Shown here: positions 1 through 8,039 of the stretch, one piece after another
Numbering within the stretch: the stretch's first letter is position 1
Layout of the letters: the number at the start of each line of letters is the position of its first letter
Source of the DNA: Candidatus Woesearchaeota archaeon
GTDB taxonomy: Archaea > Nanobdellota > Nanobdellia > Woesearchaeales > GW2011-AR9
Assembly (NCBI GenBank): GCA_016185625.1
Contig: JACPND010000036.1
Location: forward strand, 1 to 49,404
Length of the DNA stretch: 49,404 bases
Direction: 5' to 3'
Translations under genes and position numbers: made by a program
Notes under the pieces: model-generated
The model's input: the letters and a program-made list of their open reading frames with translations, nothing else
The model's database searches: none
What the model was told of the DNA's origin: nothing

Positions 1-26
1 TAGCTAAAGCTACACAAATCTAGTGC

Positions 27-67
27 AAGAAGACAAGAGCCTAACGGCTTTTGTTTTTTGTCTTCTT
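27..67. terminator. Stem-loop downstream of lipoprotein gene
   Basis: A 10-bp perfect inverted repeat (AAGAAGACAA at 27-36 with TTGTCTTCTT at 58-67) encloses a second stem, AGCC-taac-GGCT (38-49). It lies just past the stop of the minus-strand lipoprotein gene, and the plus strand is T-rich after it, so it could end transcription from either side. The terminator role is inferred from position and structure. Confidence 0.4.
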
Positions 68-86
68 TTCTGAGAAATACGTTAAA

Positions 87-686
87 CTACAAGAATTTTA
101 CGCCACCGGTCATAGACCGGGATGGAAAGACGTATTCTAATAGCATAACTCGGTATCCTGGTATAAACTGATCTATCTTATCAGTCTCCACTTCCAGCGC
201 GCGAATGCCCAGTTTGTTTTCATAATCATAGACTGCCATCACAAACACAGCCATCGGCTTATCTTTATTGTAGGTCGGATCGCTCCAGTTTCGGTTCGAT
301 TCCTCTAAAAGATCAAGAGAATAGCGCTGCGGATTGCGAATGCGGGATGGTAATTCAAAAGCGTCGGTGGTAATCTTTTCATACTCCTCGAATTCGCCAG
401 CCGTCAGGCCTTCTAAATCAATATCTTCGAGCCTCTTCTCGGCGTTATGCTCGTACCGTTTCCTGGTAAGAAGGACGTCCTTCTGGCCTTCGTCGCTCAG
501 TTTAACCAATTCTTGCTTAGAAGGCTTCGGCTGCCCTTCTGCATCTGCCAGCCGTGTCACTAATTCTTCCCTATATAATTCTCGCTCTAAAGCACTCTCG
601 GTAAGAGCAGGACGGCAGGAAGCCAGCAGGCCGCCTAAGGCCAGTCCGCCCAAATACAGACCTGCCCGCTGAAAGAGATTCATCAT
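87..686 (-). CDS. Predicted exported lipoprotein, function unknown
   Basis: A 199-aa protein with an N-terminal hydrophobic signal (LYLGGLALGGLLASCRP, about residues 10-26) that contains a lipobox-like LASC, so the mature protein probably starts at a lipidated Cys near residue 24. The rest is charged and helical, rich in Glu, Arg and Leu, with no motif I recognise. A TATA-like TATTTATAAA at 705-714 lies about 19-28 nt upstream of the start, which suggests a leaderless or near-leaderless transcript. The first two codons are both ATG, so the start could be one codon later. It is divergent from the TFS gene. Confidence 0.7.
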   Translation of the reverse strand: MMNLFQRAGLYLGGLALGGLLASCRPALTESALERELYREELVTRLADAEGQPKPSKQELVKLSDEGQKDVLLTRKRYEHNAEKRLEDIDLEGLTAGEFEEYEKITTDAFELPSRIRNPQRYSLDLLEESNRNWSDPTYNKDKPMAVFVMAVYDYENKLGIRALEVETDKIDQFIPGYRVMLLEYVFPSRSMTGGVKFL

Positions 687-816
687 ACTGCTTAAAAGAA
701 GCCGTATTTATAAACATTTCTATTTTTACCACTTTAAAGAGATTAAATTTTTATCCACTCCTCTTCAATAAAATATATAAACCCCGGCTTAACTGCTCCA
801 GAAGAGGTGACCGATC

Positions 817-1134
817 ATGTTCTGTCCAAAATGCGGTTCTATCCTGCGTCCTAAAGACAAAGGCGGCAAAAAAATTTTGTATTGTAGCTGCGGGTTCAGT
901 AAAAATCCCACTGAAGAAGATGTTTCTACCCAAATCAAAGAAACCGCCACCGGAACGAGAAAGATTGAAATCGTCGAAAATATCGATGCGAATCCCAGAG
1001 TCAAAATCCGCTGCGAGAAGTGCGGGAATAATTTAGCTTCGTATTGGACGCAGCAGACACGGGGAGCTGATGAGCCGGAAACGCGCTTCTTCCGCTGCAC
1101 CAAATGCAACCATACCTGGAGAGAGTATGCCTGA
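817..1134 (+). CDS. tfs: Transcription factor S (TFIIS/RPB9-like RNA cleavage factor)
   Basis: A 105-aa protein of the usual archaeal TFS length. The N-terminal zinc ribbon has CPKC (residues 3-6) and a second C-x-C pair (CSC, near residues 24-26). The C-terminal zinc ribbon has CEKC (about 68-71) and CTKC (about 93-96). Between the C-terminal pairs lies the family signature RGADEPETRFFRC, with the acidic DE pair that reaches into the RNA polymerase active site and stimulates cleavage of backtracked RNA. A TATA-like run at 769-781 and the Shine-Dalgarno AGAGGTGA about 10 nt upstream support the start. It is translationally coupled (8-nt overlap) to the next gene. Confidence 0.95.
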   Translation: MFCPKCGSILRPKDKGGKKILYCSCGFSKNPTEEDVSTQIKETATGTRKIEIVENIDANPRVKIRCEKCGNNLASYWTQQTRGADEPETRFFRCTKCNHTWREYA

Positions 1135-1624
1135 GCCAAATGAATTAGTGCAGGCACTTTCCCAGGATTCATTATTTCAACAGTGGCAGCAGCAGCATCC
1201 TGAGGGGTATCTTTCTCATCTATTTTGTGTTCTGGCGCCAGAACCGCAGAATTGGGAATTAGGGCATTATGATCCTGCCACCCAATTAATCACTGTGTTT
1301 GCCCAGCATGAAAATGGCTTTGAGATAAAACCCGCAGATGCGGTCTTCAAGGAAGAACATAACATCGTGGAAAAATTAGAAATAAACAAAGTCCAGATTC
1401 CTGCATCACGTGCTTTAGAACAATTTGCGCAGAAAAAGGAAGAATATTTTCCAAAAGAAGTACTGGGAAACGGCTTTCTGGTCTTGCAGACGCTGCATCA
1501 GAAAATATGCTGGAACTTCACGTTCATCACCAACACCGTGCGCTTCGTCAATCTTAAGATTAATGCGGAGACGGGAGCGGTGGAATCATCGGAGACTATT
1601 GATCTGGTGCAATCTCGCAAGTAA
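1127..1624 (+). CDS. Conserved hypothetical protein downstream of TFS
   Basis: A 165-aa soluble protein starting MPEPNELVQALSQD. The start is the ATG overlapping the end of the TFS gene; the open frame extends 19 codons further up, but that part only shadows the TFS zinc ribbon. No transmembrane segment or signal peptide is seen. The sequence alternates short hydrophobic strands and acidic helices and ends QSRK. I do not recognise the family. Overlap with TFS implies one transcript, which hints at a role tied to transcription or RNA, but this is only context. Confidence 0.75.
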   Translation: MPEPNELVQALSQDSLFQQWQQQHPEGYLSHLFCVLAPEPQNWELGHYDPATQLITVFAQHENGFEIKPADAVFKEEHNIVEKLEINKVQIPASRALEQFAQKKEEYFPKEVLGNGFLVLQTLHQKICWNFTFITNTVRFVNLKINAETGAVESSETIDLVQSRK

Positions 1625-1747
1625 CAAACCGGCTTCTTATTTCTCTAGTGGTATCCGCTTGCAGAATAGATGTTGCAGGTCAATAGTCTTTAAATAGTAA
1701 AATTAATTTCTATCTACTGATAGATGTGGGAAAAGGGGTGGTAGATT

Positions 1748-1837
1748 TTGAAAAATCCAATTTCTTTTAAGGCTCAGGCGAAATGCAAGAAGCTGGATGC
1801 TTTTCTTGAAGAAGAGAAAAAAGAGCCGTCAGCATAA
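1748..1837 (+). CDS. Possible 29-aa small protein (TTG start)
   Basis: The stretch between the TFS operon and the DUF167 gene holds a short frame starting at TTG with a good Shine-Dalgarno (GGGGTGG, about 8 nt upstream). It encodes a highly charged, Lys/Glu-rich peptide (starts MKNPISFKAQAKCKK, ends EEEKKEPSA). The upstream sequence is AT-rich and promoter-like. It might be a real small protein or chance; the good ribosome site and lysine-rich content favour a gene. Confidence 0.3.
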   Translation: MKNPISFKAQAKCKKLDAFLEEEKKEPSA

Positions 1838-1891
1838 AAGAAACCGACGAACAAAGTGACCCTGCCCGATTTCTTTTTGAGGACGCCAACG

Positions 1892-2116
1892 TCATCCTTC
1901 GAGTACTCTGATGATTTTATCTCTGCTCTTTAGTCCTGAGACAATCTCGACTTTAACACGCATTTCTTTCTTGAAGAATTTAATGACTTCTTTATTGGCT
2001 TTATCTTTTTCCGGAGGAGCGTGGATGTATAATCGTAAGTGCTCTCCATCTGCTGCTAATTCGTTCCTGCTGCTATTAGGAATGACACGCAATGAGAATT
2101 GCTTAGAGAGGTTCAT
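1892..2116 (-). CDS. DUF167 / UPF0235 (YggU-like) protein
   Basis: A 74-aa protein starting MNLSKQFSLRVIPNSSRNE. It carries the DUF167 landmarks: V-x-P-x-S near the N-terminus, then LRLYIHAPPEKDKANKEVIKF in the middle and VEIVSGLKSRDKIIRV at the end (segments of a compact alpha/beta fold). The family is widespread and has no settled function. The frame can be extended 20 codons upstream, but those overlap the preceding membrane-protein gene; the ATG at 2116 gives a 14-nt overlap and the family-typical N-terminus. Confidence 0.88.
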   Translation of the reverse strand: MNLSKQFSLRVIPNSSRNELAADGEHLRLYIHAPPEKDKANKEVIKFFKKEMRVKVEIVSGLKSRDKIIRVLEG

Positions 2117-2948
2117 GGATCGCCTCCACCACGTATAAGCGCATCCAGGCCAAAAAGAGCAGGGCCGCCACGACATGAATGATGGATGACGCTAAGGATG
2201 AGGAAACAAGAGATCTCACCGGCCACAGGAGAAGAGTAAGCACGATGGCCGTCAGCAGCATCAATAGTGCTGCTTTCCAGAGTTTCTTCTGATGCAGGCG
2301 GACCAGATGAAATCCCTCGCCAATCGAATTCCAGGCTTTATATTTCTCTGTAAAGACATAATAGATTAAAAATATCCAGATGAAGAACACCAGCATCAAC
2401 AGGAAGGAAACAAGCGCATTCAGATTCTGCAGCACGGCGGTGAGCAGTTGGCTATGCCGGAAATAAAATGTCGGGCTAAGGGAGATCAGGCTCTTGAACA
2501 GAAAGCCAAAAAAAAGCTTAACGATTAAAAATAGGATCCCATACAGCAGAAGCGGAACAATGAGCGCCAGATTAAGCCCATTCCAGCGCCAATAGGTGCT
2601 TTTAGTCAATTTCTTTTCTCGTAACAGATTCCAGATCAATCCCTGCGACCAGGAATAGAAGAAAAGCGCAAACAACAGAAGCAGGATACTACCGGCAAAA
2701 GAGATTACGAAGAACCATTTCAAGTTAGCCATAAATGATGCTAATTGCTCCGGCTGATTCATCAATAACTGCTGTATTTCCTGCGGTGTTTGTCCCTGCA
2801 TCAAAGCGGCGGATTGCTCTTTGACGTATCCTCCAAACCAGGAGAAGATGATGGCAATTGAACCTACCAAAAGAAGATCTATCAGGAAAATCGTCCAGAA
2901 TTTCTCTCCAAGCCTGAATGAATGGAGATATTGGCGGAAGGCGGTCAT
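2103..2948 (-). CDS. Multi-pass membrane protein, function unknown
   Basis: A 281-aa protein with about six hydrophobic segments (near residues 18-40, 72-98, 128-152, 180-202, 225-245 and 255-275) separated by short basic loops, so an integral membrane protein. A glutamine-rich soluble loop (residues about 45-70) follows the first helix. No catalytic motif is apparent. Its 3' end overlaps the DUF167 gene by 14 nt, so the two are co-transcribed. A start further upstream is excluded by the AT-rich intergenic DNA. Confidence 0.75.
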   Translation of the reverse strand: MTAFRQYLHSFRLGEKFWTIFLIDLLLVGSIAIIFSWFGGYVKEQSAALMQGQTPQEIQQLLMNQPEQLASFMANLKWFFVISFAGSILLLLFALFFYSWSQGLIWNLLREKKLTKSTYWRWNGLNLALIVPLLLYGILFLIVKLFFGFLFKSLISLSPTFYFRHSQLLTAVLQNLNALVSFLLMLVFFIWIFLIYYVFTEKYKAWNSIGEGFHLVRLHQKKLWKAALLMLLTAIVLTLLLWPVRSLVSSSLASSIIHVVAALLFLAWMRLYVVEAIHEPL

Positions 2949-2990
2949 AGGAAAGGGATCATTTTTTTAGTATAGCTAATGTGTCAAATA

Positions 2991-3120
2991 TTCGAACATT
3001 ATTCTACACATTTGCTTACAAGAAATGAAGAAACTACTTCATTTCTGTACCAAAAATTGCTTATCAATTTTCGTGTATTAGTAATTGTGAACAAATGTTC
3101 GAAAATAATTCACAATTACT
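2991..3120. repeat. Nested inverted repeats (hairpin cluster)
   Basis: Three perfect inverted repeats lie in 130 bp: TTCGAACATT (2991-3000) with AATGTTCGAA (3094-3103); AGAAATGAAG (3021-3030) with CTTCATTTCT (3037-3046), loop aaacta; and AGTAATTGTGAA (3080-3091) with TTCACAATTACT (3109-3120). The middle stem recurs exactly, with another loop, inside the element at 21351-21718. The cluster overwrites the 3' end of the neighbouring nucleotidyltransferase remnant, as expected for a mobile or recombinogenic structured element. Confidence 0.6.
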
Positions 3121-3293
3121 ATAAATAGCGGTTTGCCCCTAAACACTTTCACCTGTACTGCTGGCGGAAGCACATCAAAGACGCTGATGTCAATGCCAGA
3201 AAGCGGCGTTTGTCTTGACGTGCCCTGCGAACCGAACAAATACGCAGCCAGGATGTTTTTGTTTTTCTGCAGTTCTTTTGCGAAAGGGAACAT
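3078..3293 (-). pseudogene. Decayed MNT-type nucleotidyltransferase
   Basis: A 71-aa frame starting MFPFAKELQKNKNILAAYLF. It has the nucleotidyltransferase GSQGTSRQTPLSGIDISVF motif (normally GSxARGxxxxxSDxDxxV), then passes straight to PPAVQVKVFRGKPLFI, which matches the C-terminal end of such proteins. About 35 residues between the two blocks are missing, so an internal deletion is likely. The last residues (YFRTFVHNY) are encoded by the hairpin cluster. Its promoter survives: a TATA-like run at 3315-3327 sits about 22-34 nt before the ATG. Probably an inactive remnant of an MNT antitoxin-type gene. Confidence 0.6.
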
Positions 3294-3407
3294 AGGCAGT
3301 GAGGGAGGAGTATTCTATATAAATATTTCTACCACCTCCTCGATAGTGGCGGCCATTAATTTTTGAACATGTATGGTCGGTTCCTTTTTGAGTTAAGGAA
3401 TTATACA

Positions 3408-3770
3408 CTACACCTTCCTTACCAGAAAACCATCGTTCGAAATAGGAAGAATTTTCACCGGCGTTCCTGGCTTTAAATGAATGTGCTCTGCCAACTCTGC
3501 CGGAATGCCTACCACCAAACTTCTTCCACTTATGGTAACCTTTCGTTGAAACCCAAAAGCATATTCTTTCAGTTCGTCTGTTCTCATTTCCATCTCTTTT
3601 GCTTGCTCTTCCGTAAAAAATAGTTGAGCACAAGTCTGGCATTTGTACCCCTGAACATGATGAAGCGGCAACCCTTCTTCAAATTCATATTGAGGAATGG
3701 AAACTAACCTCATTTCCTTATCGCATTTTGCGCACAAAATACCTTCCACATTTTCTTTTAATTTTGCCAT
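3408..3770 (-). CDS. MqsA/YgiT-type zinc-finger antitoxin with AbrB-like DNA-binding domain
   Basis: A 120-aa protein. Residues 13-50 form a YgiT-type zinc finger with two CxxC pairs (CAKC and CQTC). A linker of charged helix follows (about 55-72). Residues 75-120 resemble an AbrB/SpoVT swapped-hairpin DNA-binding domain (RKVTISGRSLVVGIPAELAE, then a Lys-Pro-Gly-x-Pro-Val turn). The gene overlaps the upstream DUF4258 gene by 13 nt in the toxin-first order common for MqsA-type pairs. It should neutralise the toxin and repress the shared promoter; function is inferred from family and context. Confidence 0.82.
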   Translation of the reverse strand: MAKLKENVEGILCAKCDKEMRLVSIPQYEFEEGLPLHHVQGYKCQTCAQLFFTEEQAKEMEMRTDELKEYAFGFQRKVTISGRSLVVGIPAELAEHIHLKPGTPVKILPISNDGFLVRKV

Positions 3771-4000
3771 GTTTTTTTCCTCCTTATCGGGTAGGCGGTA
3801 ATTACTTTTTCTTCTTCGTTTTCGTAGGCATAAATGATTACTATTTTCTTATCTTTAGCATCGAGTTCCTTGCCGTAGCGTAGTTCTCCTCTCACTACTT
3901 GTTTGATTATAAGCTTCCCGTATCTTAGACAATGCTCAACTTCTTCTTCGCTGAGATCACTATGCTCCATCTCATCTCGGGCATGAGCAGTGATAATCAT
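3758..4000 (-). CDS. DUF4258 protein, RelE-like toxin candidate
   Basis: An 80-aa protein starting MIITAHARDEMEHSDLSEEE. The HARDEM motif and the later RYGKELDAKDKKIVIIYAY strand pair are typical of DUF4258, a RelE-superfamily-like group often paired with MqsA-type antitoxins. It is the promoter-proximal gene of the pair, and a palindrome lies between the TATA box and the ATG. It probably acts as an mRNA interferase or related toxin, but catalytic activity cannot be read from the sequence alone. Confidence 0.8.
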   Translation of the reverse strand: MIITAHARDEMEHSDLSEEEVEHCLRYGKLIIKQVVRGELRYGKELDAKDKKIVIIYAYENEEEKVITAYPIRRKKTWQN

Positions 4001-4007
4001 GATAGTT

Positions 4008-4024
4008 CACTTACCAAGTAAGTG
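4008..4024 (-). promoter_or_regulatory. Palindromic operator of the DUF4258/MqsA-like pair
   Basis: CACTTAC-caa-GTAAGTG is a perfect 7-bp inverted repeat placed between the TATA box (4031-4043) and the start codon at 4000. That position, covering the expected transcription start, suits autorepression by the AbrB-like domain of the antitoxin. Operator function is inferred. Confidence 0.5.
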
Positions 4025-4030
4025 CTTTTC

Positions 4031-4043
4031 TTTATAAATATTT
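4031..4043 (-). promoter_or_regulatory. TATA box of the DUF4258 operon
   Basis: TTTATAAATATTT lies 31-43 nt upstream of the DUF4258 start codon and about 25 nt from the expected transcription start inside the palindrome. It closely matches the archaeal TATA consensus. Confidence 0.55.
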
Positions 4044-4066
4044 CTGAGAAGATTACCTTGAAACAA

Positions 4067-7000
4067 TTACCAATCCGTATTTCTTCCCACCTGCCCGGAG
4101 GACACTCTCACTGAGCCGCCGCTTCCGGGCTTGCCGGCATTCTTCCAGTTGACTTGTCCAACGGAAGAGATATCGGTATCGAAGCAGACATCAGGTATAG
4201 GATCTGACCCGAAGCCGAAAGTGGGTTGGGTATTCGGCGCCTGATTCCATTTAATGCAGGCCTTACTATATTCCTTGGGAGAATATTGAATGATCAAATC
4301 ACGGTCGCCTTCTCCATTCTTTAACTGGATTGGTCCGGCGGTATCGCCTTGGTAATTATAAATGGGGATAGAAGAACTGCCATCTTCGGGATAGAGAAGG
4401 ACGTTGAAAGAGACGGCCACGCCATTTTCATCGATGAGAGGCGTAAGCGTTTCATCTCTCGGGGCTGTCACTCCCCAAGTCACTTTATAGAAATAGGCTT
4501 GCTCTGGTGTCTCTGCTCCTCCTTTATAGCAGAATTGGTCTTCCCGGCATTGTAATTGGCGCGCACAGATGGATGGCTCTTCTGCTTCTTCATCGGGATT
4601 CTGCTCGCAGAGAGTAGGAGAAGGTTTTTCCGAGCGTTCAATCTGGATGCTCGCCACAGCCTGATACGTTCCGGAGACAGTTTTTATCATGCCGACACCT
4701 TCCGGCTCGATGTCGTAATGGCTTTCGCAAATCGTCGAAGGGAACCAGTTGCTGCCGAGGAGAGGGGCAAAGGACTCGTCTGATGTTCTCTTCCAGTCCT
4801 GATACCAGTTGAAGTCTTGAAACAGGAAATTGCTCAACGCTGGATAGGATTTGACGGACTGGGTGACGGCGTAGACAGTTTGAAGTCCGGCACGAGCACT
4901 CACTACCCAGCCTTGGGAGAGCGTGTAGACGTTTTGCACGTTTTCCTTCTGGCTTTCTGTACATCCAGCACAATCCTGCTTTACTGTCTTTACTGTCTTT
5001 TCTGTTTTATCCTGTTTAGGAGAAATAGTGGTGATGGTGAACTCTCCGGTATATTTACCCTGCGTATCTACGTTTGCCGTAATTATTTCTCGAGTGCCAT
5101 CTTTGGTTGTTTCCACCCCTTCAAAGTTTCCGGTGACAGCATTGAATAATTCGATTTCCTTGACTGTTCTCGTCGCTTCTGATCCTTCCAGATCAAATTT
5201 TTCAAGCTGTTGTCGGTTATCAGGCAGCGTACGTGTCCCTCCCGTCGCGACGAAGCAGCCATTTTTTTCTTTACAGCCACCTTTGCCGTTCTGGTAGTAG
5301 TCGCCTTCCCGCTCGCTCTTTTCCTTGGTTAATGTATTCGTGACAGTTTGTGTTAAGGTTTTGAAATTGGTGTTGGTGATTAAAGACTGAGATAGTTGAA
5401 GCTGGCCCAGAGGCTTATCTTTTTCTTTTTCCTCTTGAGTGGCATAGTAGGTCAGCCCTTTGGTGAGTGAACCCGCAGCCAACTCTTCACCAATATAGAT
5501 TACAGAGCCATCCACCTGTATCGTTTTTTGTTCTTTCTGAGACACACCTTGCCGCGCTAGTTCCACACTCCCCTGCCTGAAGACGGTCGTGGATTTCTCG
5601 TTGTCCGGTACTTTTTCCTCATCCACCACTTTTTCCAAATCATAGATAATCGTCGTCAGACCGGTCTTATCAGTATGGGAAGTTATTGACCCGCCAACAT
5701 TCAACGCGATTAGCGTCGTGCCGTCTTCTTCTTTATTAGATTCTCCCCAGTCAATTAGGTTTTTATAATTCTCATAGTCTTTCCCCAGAATCTGTTGTAC
5801 TTCATAAGAAAATTTTACTGATGGCCCCTTGATGGCGGCACTCTCTTGAGGAATCTGTGTTCCGCCAAGAGCAATTGGTTGGGGAATAATTTTTCCATCT
5901 GTACCAAAGCAGCCTTCACTGACAGTACAAGTACACTCTCTTTCTTGACATTGCCAGCCGGAAAGATATGGCGTGGGTGTAATTCTTTTTACATTTAATC
6001 CCTCCGCCCACTCATATCCTTCTTTCTTCTCAAAAACTCCAGATACTCCACTATATTGTATCCCCTCTACTTCATTCCCTTGCGAGTCCCAAAGCTTATC
6101 GTCGTCATACCAATAGATTCTCTTTTCCCTCACTTCAAATACAAAATCAGCCGTTGCTGACACTTCTCCCGGCCTTAACTTAGCAATGTCTGCGGCGTCA
6201 AGTTCTATATTCTTGTTTCCATCTTCCGAGAAAAGTTTTTGCTTTTTTGGATCGTAGAATACATTTTTGTCATTGAGTTGACCTACGAATTGAAGTGGAG
6301 AAGGTACGGGTGCCGTTGCTGCCACTTCTTCAACAGCTACTTCCAATTGTGTTTGCATCTCTTTTTCCTTTATACCATCAAGCTCAGATTCTAGTTCTAT
6401 TTTCTTCTGGTTCAGCTCGTCAATCTTTTGCTGCCTATCAAGACTTTCAAAAGCAGACTGCAAATCATCTGTCTCTGCTTCAACTTTCTTCACTTCTTCC
6501 TGGAGTGCATTCTTTTCCATTTGCTGCGCTACGGCAGAAACAGCACTCCCCAGTTGTTGTAACTTAGCCACGGTTGCTGCTTTCTGTACTTCCTCTCTCC
6601 CCTTCTTTTCCAAATCTAACTGAATATCTTCGAGTTCCTGCTGGGATTGGATTAGCTTCGCAAACTGCTCATTCTCGGCGTCTGTTCGTTTTTTTTGCTC
6701 TAGACTATCTATTACCGCTTTAGTGGTCGCGAGTGTTTTTTCCACGGCTTTTTTAGCTTTTTCTTGGTCTTCATCAAATTGTACCGCGGCTGCATTGAAT
6801 TCCGTTTCCGTTGCCAACAACTCTTCCAAGTCCTTTTGAGAAATTTCCTGCGGGACAGCCGCCGGCTTTTGAGCAGCTAATGCCTTCTGCATTGCTGTAT
6901 CATAACCCGATCCTGGTTCTGCTGCCTTTTTCAGTAGTGTTTGGTCAGAAACGTACTTGCCTTCAGCATCGAATAAGAGGCCTTGAGCATCAGTATAGAT

Positions 7001-8011
7001 ACTTTGTTTGTTGCCTTTTGAATCCAGAAATTCCCCCACAAAAAACGCATCATTGGCGGTATAGTCCTTTGGTTTTATTTTCTCAGGCGGTTTGCTTACA
7101 GCTTTTGGAAGTGGCATTGGTTTCTTTGCCTCGGCTGTTGGAGAAATTTCCTGCGGGACAGCCGCTGGCTTTTGAGCAGCTAATGCCTTCTGCATTGCTG
7201 TATCATAACCCGATCCTGGTTCTGCTACCGTTTTCAGTAGTGTTTTGTCAGAAACGTAATTGCCTTCAGCATCGTATAAGCGGCCTAGAACATCAGTATA
7301 GATAATTTGTTTGTTGCTTTTTGAATCTGTAAATTCTCCAACCAAATAAGCATCATTGGCGGTATAGTCCTTTGGTTTTATTTTCTCGGGTGCTGCTTTT
7401 GGAACCGGGGTTGGAGTTGCCACTTGTTGAGCCGGAGCTGCGGGAGGAGGCGCTCTTTTGGATTCTATCACTATCACTATTGGTTCAGGAAGATTTGTCA
7501 CATCACCCCACTGTTGTCCCTTATCATCAGGAATCTTAACTGTTTCAGGAAATTGCATAGGCCATTCCTCTAATGGTTTACCAGTAACTATTGTGTTTGT
7601 ATTTATGTCCAGTGTCCCTTTCCGTTCACCAACCTTTTCCATTCCAGAAATGGATTGTTTATATACCACTTGAGTATCGCCTTTTTTAGCGACCCAGTAA
7701 TAATTATCATTATTGTCTTTATAACTCTTCAACTGGCCTTGTGCTGTTACGACAGGATACGACTTACCGCTTTTTATTATCCTCACTTCTGTTAGCGTCA
7801 CTGCCTCAGCCGCTGCCTTCCCCGCCAACGCCCCCCGGTCAAACCATCCTTTTCCTGCCCTATTCTCCGGATTTCCCCACAAGAAACAGCTGATGGAACC
7901 CCAAAAGCCGGAACAAGATGATTTCTCTTCCGATTCAGCCTGAGCTACAGTCAAGAGAGGAGTAAGTAACAAAACAAGTACCAATACGCTCACTAACCTC
8001 TTTTTGCTCAT
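4067..8011 (-). CDS. Large exported surface protein with leader core, tandem repeats and coiled coil
   Basis: A 1314-aa protein. Residues 1-25 are a signal peptide (hydrophobic LVSVLVLVLLLTPLLTVAQA). Residues about 33-65 are the conserved leader core (CSGFWGSISCFLWG, then NRAGKGWFDRGALAGKA) also found in the five small upstream ORFs. Residues about 215-400 hold two copies of a 101-aa tandem repeat containing KDYTANDA. About 400-560 is a long Glu/Lys/Gln coiled coil. The rest is beta-rich with several Cys pairs (for example CQERECTCTVSEGC) and no clear C-terminal anchor. An AAGAGG ribosome site precedes the ATG. It is the last gene of the operon from 19385. It probably acts at the cell surface; exact function unknown. 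Confidence 0.85.
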   Translation of the reverse strand: MSKKRLVSVLVLVLLLTPLLTVAQAESEEKSSCSGFWGSISCFLWGNPENRAGKGWFDRGALAGKAAAEAVTLTEVRIIKSGKSYPVVTAQGQLKSYKDNNDNYYWVAKKGDTQVVYKQSISGMEKVGERKGTLDINTNTIVTGKPLEEWPMQFPETVKIPDDKGQQWGDVTNLPEPIVIVIESKRAPPPAAPAQQVATPTPVPKAAPEKIKPKDYTANDAYLVGEFTDSKSNKQIIYTDVLGRLYDAEGNYVSDKTLLKTVAEPGSGYDTAMQKALAAQKPAAVPQEISPTAEAKKPMPLPKAVSKPPEKIKPKDYTANDAFFVGEFLDSKGNKQSIYTDAQGLLFDAEGKYVSDQTLLKKAAEPGSGYDTAMQKALAAQKPAAVPQEISQKDLEELLATETEFNAAAVQFDEDQEKAKKAVEKTLATTKAVIDSLEQKKRTDAENEQFAKLIQSQQELEDIQLDLEKKGREEVQKAATVAKLQQLGSAVSAVAQQMEKNALQEEVKKVEAETDDLQSAFESLDRQQKIDELNQKKIELESELDGIKEKEMQTQLEVAVEEVAATAPVPSPLQFVGQLNDKNVFYDPKKQKLFSEDGNKNIELDAADIAKLRPGEVSATADFVFEVREKRIYWYDDDKLWDSQGNEVEGIQYSGVSGVFEKKEGYEWAEGLNVKRITPTPYLSGWQCQERECTCTVSEGCFGTDGKIIPQPIALGGTQIPQESAAIKGPSVKFSYEVQQILGKDYENYKNLIDWGESNKEEDGTTLIALNVGGSITSHTDKTGLTTIIYDLEKVVDEEKVPDNEKSTTVFRQGSVELARQGVSQKEQKTIQVDGSVIYIGEELAAGSLTKGLTYYATQEEKEKDKPLGQLQLSQSLITNTNFKTLTQTVTNTLTKEKSEREGDYYQNGKGGCKEKNGCFVATGGTRTLPDNRQQLEKFDLEGSEATRTVKEIELFNAVTGNFEGVETTKDGTREIITANVDTQGKYTGEFTITTISPKQDKTEKTVKTVKQDCAGCTESQKENVQNVYTLSQGWVVSARAGLQTVYAVTQSVKSYPALSNFLFQDFNWYQDWKRTSDESFAPLLGSNWFPSTICESHYDIEPEGVGMIKTVSGTYQAVASIQIERSEKPSPTLCEQNPDEEAEEPSICARQLQCREDQFCYKGGAETPEQAYFYKVTWGVTAPRDETLTPLIDENGVAVSFNVLLYPEDGSSSIPIYNYQGDTAGPIQLKNGEGDRDLIIQYSPKEYSKACIKWNQAPNTQPTFGFGSDPIPDVCFDTDISSVGQVNWKNAGKPGSGGSVRVSSGQVGRNTDW
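6840..7393 (-). repeat. Tandem 303-bp coding repeat in the 1314-aa gene
   Basis: Two copies, at about 6840-7090 and 7143-7393, are offset by exactly 303 bp (101 codons). Stretches covering EPGSGYDTAMQKALAAQKP are nearly identical at DNA level, so the duplication is recent or kept homogeneous. Each unit encodes a beta-rich segment (VGEF, IYTD, DAEG, YVSD) resembling a small sheet repeat, followed by a Pro/Ala-rich linker. A weaker third unit may be present further on. Confidence 0.8.
7839..7915 (-). repeat. 77-bp identical leader segment, copy in the 1314-aa gene
   Basis: This stretch is identical over 77 bp to 10294-10370 in leader2. It encodes the residues from CSGFWGSISC to GKGWFD. The flanks on both sides differ, so it is a sharply bounded duplicated block. 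The first 37 bp of its coding sense (about 7875-7911) are also identical in leader3 (11447-11484). Confidence 0.85.
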
Positions 8012-8039
8012 CTTTTCCTCTTAGGATATGAATTAGTAT

